Source of the DNA: Clostridia bacterium UC5.1-1D2
GTDB lineage: Bacteria; Bacillota; Clostridia; Lachnospirales; Lachnospiraceae
DNA length: 64,000 nt
Assembly (NCBI GenBank): GCA_001304855.1
Contig: BBZN01000002.1
Location: 62,001-126,000, forward strand
Direction: 5' to 3'
The position numbers and the translations under genes were made by a program. Each line of letters begins with the position of its first letter. The first letter of the stretch is position 1. This document shows positions 59,665 through 64,000 of this stretch, piece by piece. The notes below the pieces were generated by a model. That model did not search any database. It saw only the letters and a program-made list of their open reading frames with translations, and had not been told where the DNA came from.

Positions 59665-60231
59665 ATGGTTAATCTGATTAACAAGACAGTGGAAAACTTT
59701 AAAGTGCAGGCGTTTCATCAGGGTAAATTCAAAGAAATCACAAGGGAGGATACCCTGGGCCATTGGTCCGTGTTCTTTTTCTATCCAGCGGATTTTACCT
59801 TCGTGTGTCCCACGGAACTGGGGGATCTGGCTGACTTTTACGAGGAATTCAGAGCTGCGGACTGTGAGATCTATTCCGTATCTGAGGACACACATTTTGT
59901 TCATAAGGCCTGGGCCGACGCCTCGGACACCATTAAAAAAATCCAGTATCCCATGCTGGGAGATCCGGCCGGCGTTTTAGCAAGGGATTTTGGCGTTCTG
60001 GCGGAGGAGGAGGGACAGGCCCTCCGCGGAACCTTTATCGTCAATCCCCAGGGCAGGATCAAAGCCTATGAGGTTCACGATATGGGCATCGGCAGAAATG
60101 CGGAGGAGCTGCTGCGCAAAGTACAGGCGGCCCAGTTTGTGGAAATTCACGGAGATCAGGTATGTCCGGCCAGATGGAAACCGGGGGATGAAACCTTAAC
60201 CCCAAGCTTCGATCTGGTGGGACTGCTGTAA
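59665..60231 (+). CDS. ahpC: Peroxiredoxin AhpC
   Basis: A 188-aa intact typical 2-Cys peroxiredoxin that reduces hydrogen peroxide and organic peroxides. Peroxidatic Cys48 in DFTFVCPTEL, Arg in the active site, resolving Cys in HGDQVCPARWKPG near residue 168. AAGGAG precedes ATG 59665. The next gene encodes a likely electron donor. Confidence 0.95.
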   Translation: MVNLINKTVENFKVQAFHQGKFKEITREDTLGHWSVFFFYPADFTFVCPTELGDLADFYEEFRAADCEIYSVSEDTHFVHKAWADASDTIKKIQYPMLGDPAGVLARDFGVLAEEEGQALRGTFIVNPQGRIKAYEVHDMGIGRNAEELLRKVQAAQFVEIHGDQVCPARWKPGDETLTPSFDLVGLL

Positions 60232-60241
60232 GGAGGTGGCC

Positions 60242-60902
60242 GTGACGATTGATTTAACGACCCTTCCCTCTGAAAGCCCTCTTATAGACCAGAGCCTGAA
60301 AACCCAGCTTTCCGGGATCTTTGACAAACTGGAAGCGCCTGTAACTGTGAAGGCGGTTGCCGACCTTTCCAGGGAAAAGGATATGGAGCTGGCGGTGTTC
60401 CTGAAAAGCCTGACGGCCTTAAGCAGTAACTTACCCTGGAGCTCTACCCGCCGGAGGAGGCTTTTGAGGCGCCTGAGCTGGATACCCGGTGGCTCCCGGT
60501 TACCGGCCTCTATAAAGACGGCAGATACGAAAGAGCTGCATTCCACGGCGTTCCGGGAGGAAAGGAGATAAACTCCTTCGTACTGGCAGTTTACAATCTG
60601 TCCGGCCACGGTCAGGATATACCGCGAAGCCTGAGAAAGAAGATAGACAAGCTGGATCAAAAGACCAACATTAAAATCTGCGTCTCTCTGCCTGCCATCA
60701 CTGTCCCACAGTGGTGGCCGCCTGCCAGCAGATAGCCATCTTAAATCCCTGCATAGAGGCAGAGATGATCGATGCGGCCCTCTACGAGGATTTGGTGGCT
60801 AAATATGACATCAAGAGAGTTCCCATGATGATCTTCAATGACAGGGAAATTCACATGGGAAACAAAACCCTGGACGAAATCGTTGGTTTGTTAAAGAAAT
60901 AA
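60242..60902 (+). CDS. Stand-alone AhpF N-terminal-like thioredoxin-fold protein (two frame breaks)
   Basis: Starts at GTG 60242 behind AAGGAGG, 10 bases after ahpC. The reconstructed protein, about 219 aa, consists of two thioredoxin-like halves as in the N-terminal domain of AhpF: the first without Cys, the second with restored CVSLACHHCPTVVAACQQIA (CHHC, the CXXC disulfide) and a final VPMMIFNDREIHMGNKTLDE. Breaks near 60431 and 60689-60692. The FAD/NADH domains of AhpF are absent, so a separate reductase must feed it. It likely passes electrons to AhpC. Confidence 0.78.
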
Positions 60903-61007
60903 CTAAATATGTATAAGGAAAAAATGAAAATTCGTATAAAATACACAAAAAATCACGAGTTCAGGCGGGCTGTATATGTTGATAATGCGAGAAATAAAAA
61001 TCCGCTA

Positions 61008-61036
61008 TTGAAATAATATGGGCAATATGCTATATT
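61008..61036 (+). promoter_or_regulatory. Promoter of the glp operon
   Basis: -35 TTGAAA (61008-61013), 17-base spacer, -10 TATATT (61031-61036). Transcription would begin near 61043, giving a leader of about 100 bases before glpP. Confidence 0.65.
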
Positions 61037-61068
61037 GAATTCAGACGAATAAGAGTGCTGAGACGATG

Positions 61069-61118
61069 AGAGCATAGTAAAACAACAGAGATGTTGGTTT
61101 TTGACTATGCTCTTTTTT
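61069..61118 (+). terminator. Leader terminator of the glp operon, likely GlpP target
   Basis: AGAGCATAGT (61069-61078) pairs with ACTATGCTCT (61104-61113) and TTTTT follows; inside is a second stem, CAACA/TGTTG. It lies between the promoter and the first gene, so it must be read through for expression. In Bacillus GlpP bound to glycerol-3-phosphate prevents termination in glp leaders. Confidence 0.7.
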
Positions 61119-61146
61119 GTGGGTCAGAAGGAGGAGGGGGATTCCA

Positions 61147-61715
61147 ATGGATCAGAAATTTTATGACCTGATAGAAGCGAATCCGGTCATTGCGGCTATA
61201 AAGGATATGGAAGGCCTGAGCGCCTGCTGTGCAAGAGAAGAGATTAAGGTGGTCTTTATCCTTTTTGGGGATATCTGCAACATAGGAAGCATTGTCCGGC
61301 AGATTAAGGAGGCCGGGAAAGTGGCTATGGTACATATCGATTTAATTACAGGACTCAGCGGCAAAGAGGTGGCTGTGGATTATATAAAAATAATACGGAC
61401 GCCGACGGCATCATTTCCACGAAACCGGTCCTTATTAAGAGGGCCAGAGAACTGTCTCTGTACACCACGCTTAGGATTTTTGTTTTGGATTCCATGGCGT
61501 TTGAAAATATCGAGCATCAGATGGCGGTGGCTAGGCCGGATATCATAGAGATTCTTCCGGGACTGATGCCGAAGGTGATAAAGAGAGTGTGTAAGCTGGT
61601 GAAAATACCTGTAATTGCAGGGGGACTCATATCCGATAAGGAGGACGTGATGGCCGCGCTTTCAGCCGGAGCCATTTCCGTTTCCACAACGAACCCCCAG
61701 GTCTGGCTGATGTAG
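61147..61715 (+). CDS. glpP: Glycerol uptake operon antiterminator GlpP (one frame break)
   Basis: TIM-barrel RNA-binding antiterminator activated by glycerol-3-phosphate. Family segments: VIAAIKDMEGLSACC, VVFILFGDICNIGSIVRQIK, VHIDLITGLSGKEVAVDYIK, and after the break PDIIEILPGLMPKVIKRVCK, PVIAGGLISDKEDV, AISVSTTNPQVW. One A is missing in A5 61386-61390. About 189 aa. ATG 61147 follows GGAGGAGGGGG. It controls, and sits first in, the operon with glpK and glpF. Confidence 0.9.
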
Positions 61716-61799
61716 CCGGACGCCGCGCCCTGCGGGGCGGGAGATTGGCCCCGGGGATCCGGCGGATAACCGGCACCGGGAGGAAATAAAGGGAACTGA

Positions 61800-63380
<1,581 letters not shown>

Positions 63381-63405
63381 CCTCATATGGGTATGAAACG
63401 ACATT

Positions 63406-63426
63406 GACCGGCGTGGCCCGCCGGTC
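63406..63426 (+). other. Hairpin between glpK and glpF
   Basis: GACCGGCG (63406-63413) and CGCCGGTC (63419-63426) form an 8-bp stem, itself enclosed by CATATGGG/CCCATATG. No T run follows, so it is more likely an mRNA-stability or differential-expression element than a terminator. Confidence 0.45.
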
Positions 63427-63471
63427 CCATATGGGGGCCGGAACCATGCAACTGAGAGAAGGGGGTAAAAT

Positions 63472-64000
63472 ATGTTACCATATATAGCAGAGTTTATAGG
63501 AACCATGATACTGATTATTTTAGGCGACGGCGTTGTGGCTAACGTAACGCTGAACAAATCGGGAATGAAGGGCGCAGGCTCTATCCAGATTACATTTGCC
63601 TGGGGCCTGGCAGTTATGCTTCCCGCATTTATCTTCGGCGCAGCATCGGGCGCCCACTTTAACCCGGCTCTGACCATTGCCCTTGCAGTGGACGGAAGCT
63701 TATCCTGGGGAATGGTTCCCGGATATATCATTGCCCAGTTCGCAGGCGCATTTTTAGGCGCTGTCATAGTTTACCTTATGTTTAAGGATCAGTATGACGC
63801 CACGGATTCTGCAGCTACCAAGCTGGGAACCTTCTGTACAGGACCGTCTGTGCCCAACATGGGACGCAACATTTTAAGTGAGGCAGTTGGAACATTCATC
63901 CTTGTATTTGCCATCAAAGGCATCGGTCAGGTGACCGGTATTGCAGCCGGCGTTGATAAACTGCTTGTATTCGGTATCATTGTGTCCATCGGTATGTCCT
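63472..64000 (+). CDS. glpF: Glycerol facilitator (aquaglyceroporin), 5' part
   Basis: The gene runs off the window after 176 codons. MLPYIAEFIGTMILIILGDG opens the first MIP helix, and GAASGAHFNPALTIALAVDG carries the first NPA box. A glycerol-facilitator loop follows (TFCTGPSVPNMGRNI). It lets glycerol cross the membrane by diffusion, to be trapped by GlpK. AAGGGGG precedes ATG 63472. Confidence 0.93.
   Translation, partial: MLPYIAEFIGTMILIILGDGVVANVTLNKSGMKGAGSIQITFAWGLAVMLPAFIFGAASGAHFNPALTIALAVDGSLSWGMVPGYIIAQFAGAFLGAVIVYLMFKDQYDATDSAATKLGTFCTGPSVPNMGRNILSEAVGTFILVFAIKGIGQVTGIAAGVDKLLVFGIIVSIGMS

Noticed and set aside
60689-60902. A separate 63-aa glutaredoxin-like gene after ahpC
   Set aside because: It continues the same two-domain thioredoxin-fold protein once a missing G is restored upstream, and it has no ribosome site of its own.

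Overview
The window looks like a chromosomal segment of an anaerobic, spore-forming Firmicute, most likely a Lachnospiraceae/'Clostridium' of the Enterocloster–Hungatella type. Support: sporulation genes (a GerMN lipoprotein, gpr, spoIIP), the [FeFe]-hydrogenase maturase hydG, Clostridia-type core gene order, strong AGGAGG ribosome sites and moderate GC. No rRNA, tRNA, CRISPR array or complete insertion sequence was recognised.

Backbone. The chromosomal series known from Bacillus and Clostridia (comEC, holA, rpsT, gpr, spoIIP, lepA, hemW) is present in order, but spread over 58 kb. Accessory blocks separate its members: about 25 kb between comEC and holA, 13 kb between holA and rpsT, and 9 kb between spoIIP and lepA.

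Layout. 1-3.0 kb: GerMN lipoprotein end and comEC. 3.0-9.2 kb: AT-rich accessory island with an LMW phosphatase, a TxpA/Hol-Tox-like type I toxin with an antisense RNA promoter, a decayed DUF262/HNH nuclease, an HTH-Fic protein, a phosphatase stub and a four-gene XRE / ImmA-IrrE / 51-aa protein / PIN module. 9.2-12.2 kb: ilvB-ilvN with a TetR regulator and its palindrome. 12.2-17.6 kb: TRAP transporter, enolase-superfamily dehydratase and GntR/FCD regulator (sugar-acid use). 17.6-26.3 kb: two-component system divergent from an HlyD/RND pump and two TolC-like coiled-coil proteins. 26.7-30.7 kb: hydG, holA, a TIGR01440 protein and a cytidylate-kinase-like protein. 30.8-42.7 kb: tandem DeoR regulators divergent from an iol-like catabolic operon with a branched-chain-type ABC transporter. 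42.8-46.1 kb: rpsT, gpr, spoIIP. 46.3-54.0 kb: ROK regulator divergent from a sugar ABC transporter, Gfo/Idh oxidoreductase, MurQ and a BadF/GlcNAc-type kinase (amino-sugar salvage). 54.1-60.9 kb: phosphoesterase, lepA, hemW, AlkD-like, GNAT, AhpC and a thioredoxin-like partner. 61.0-64 kb: glpP-glpK-glpF with a leader terminator.

Quality. More than 40 coding regions or segments carry short frame breaks, mostly one missing base in or beside a short run. They hit essential genes (lepA, spoIIP, ilvB) as often as accessory ones. I read them mainly as sequencing or assembly indels, and I give reconstructed gene extents with the break position. Only the DUF262/HNH region, the phosphatase stub and one oxidoreductase-like scrap look truly decayed.
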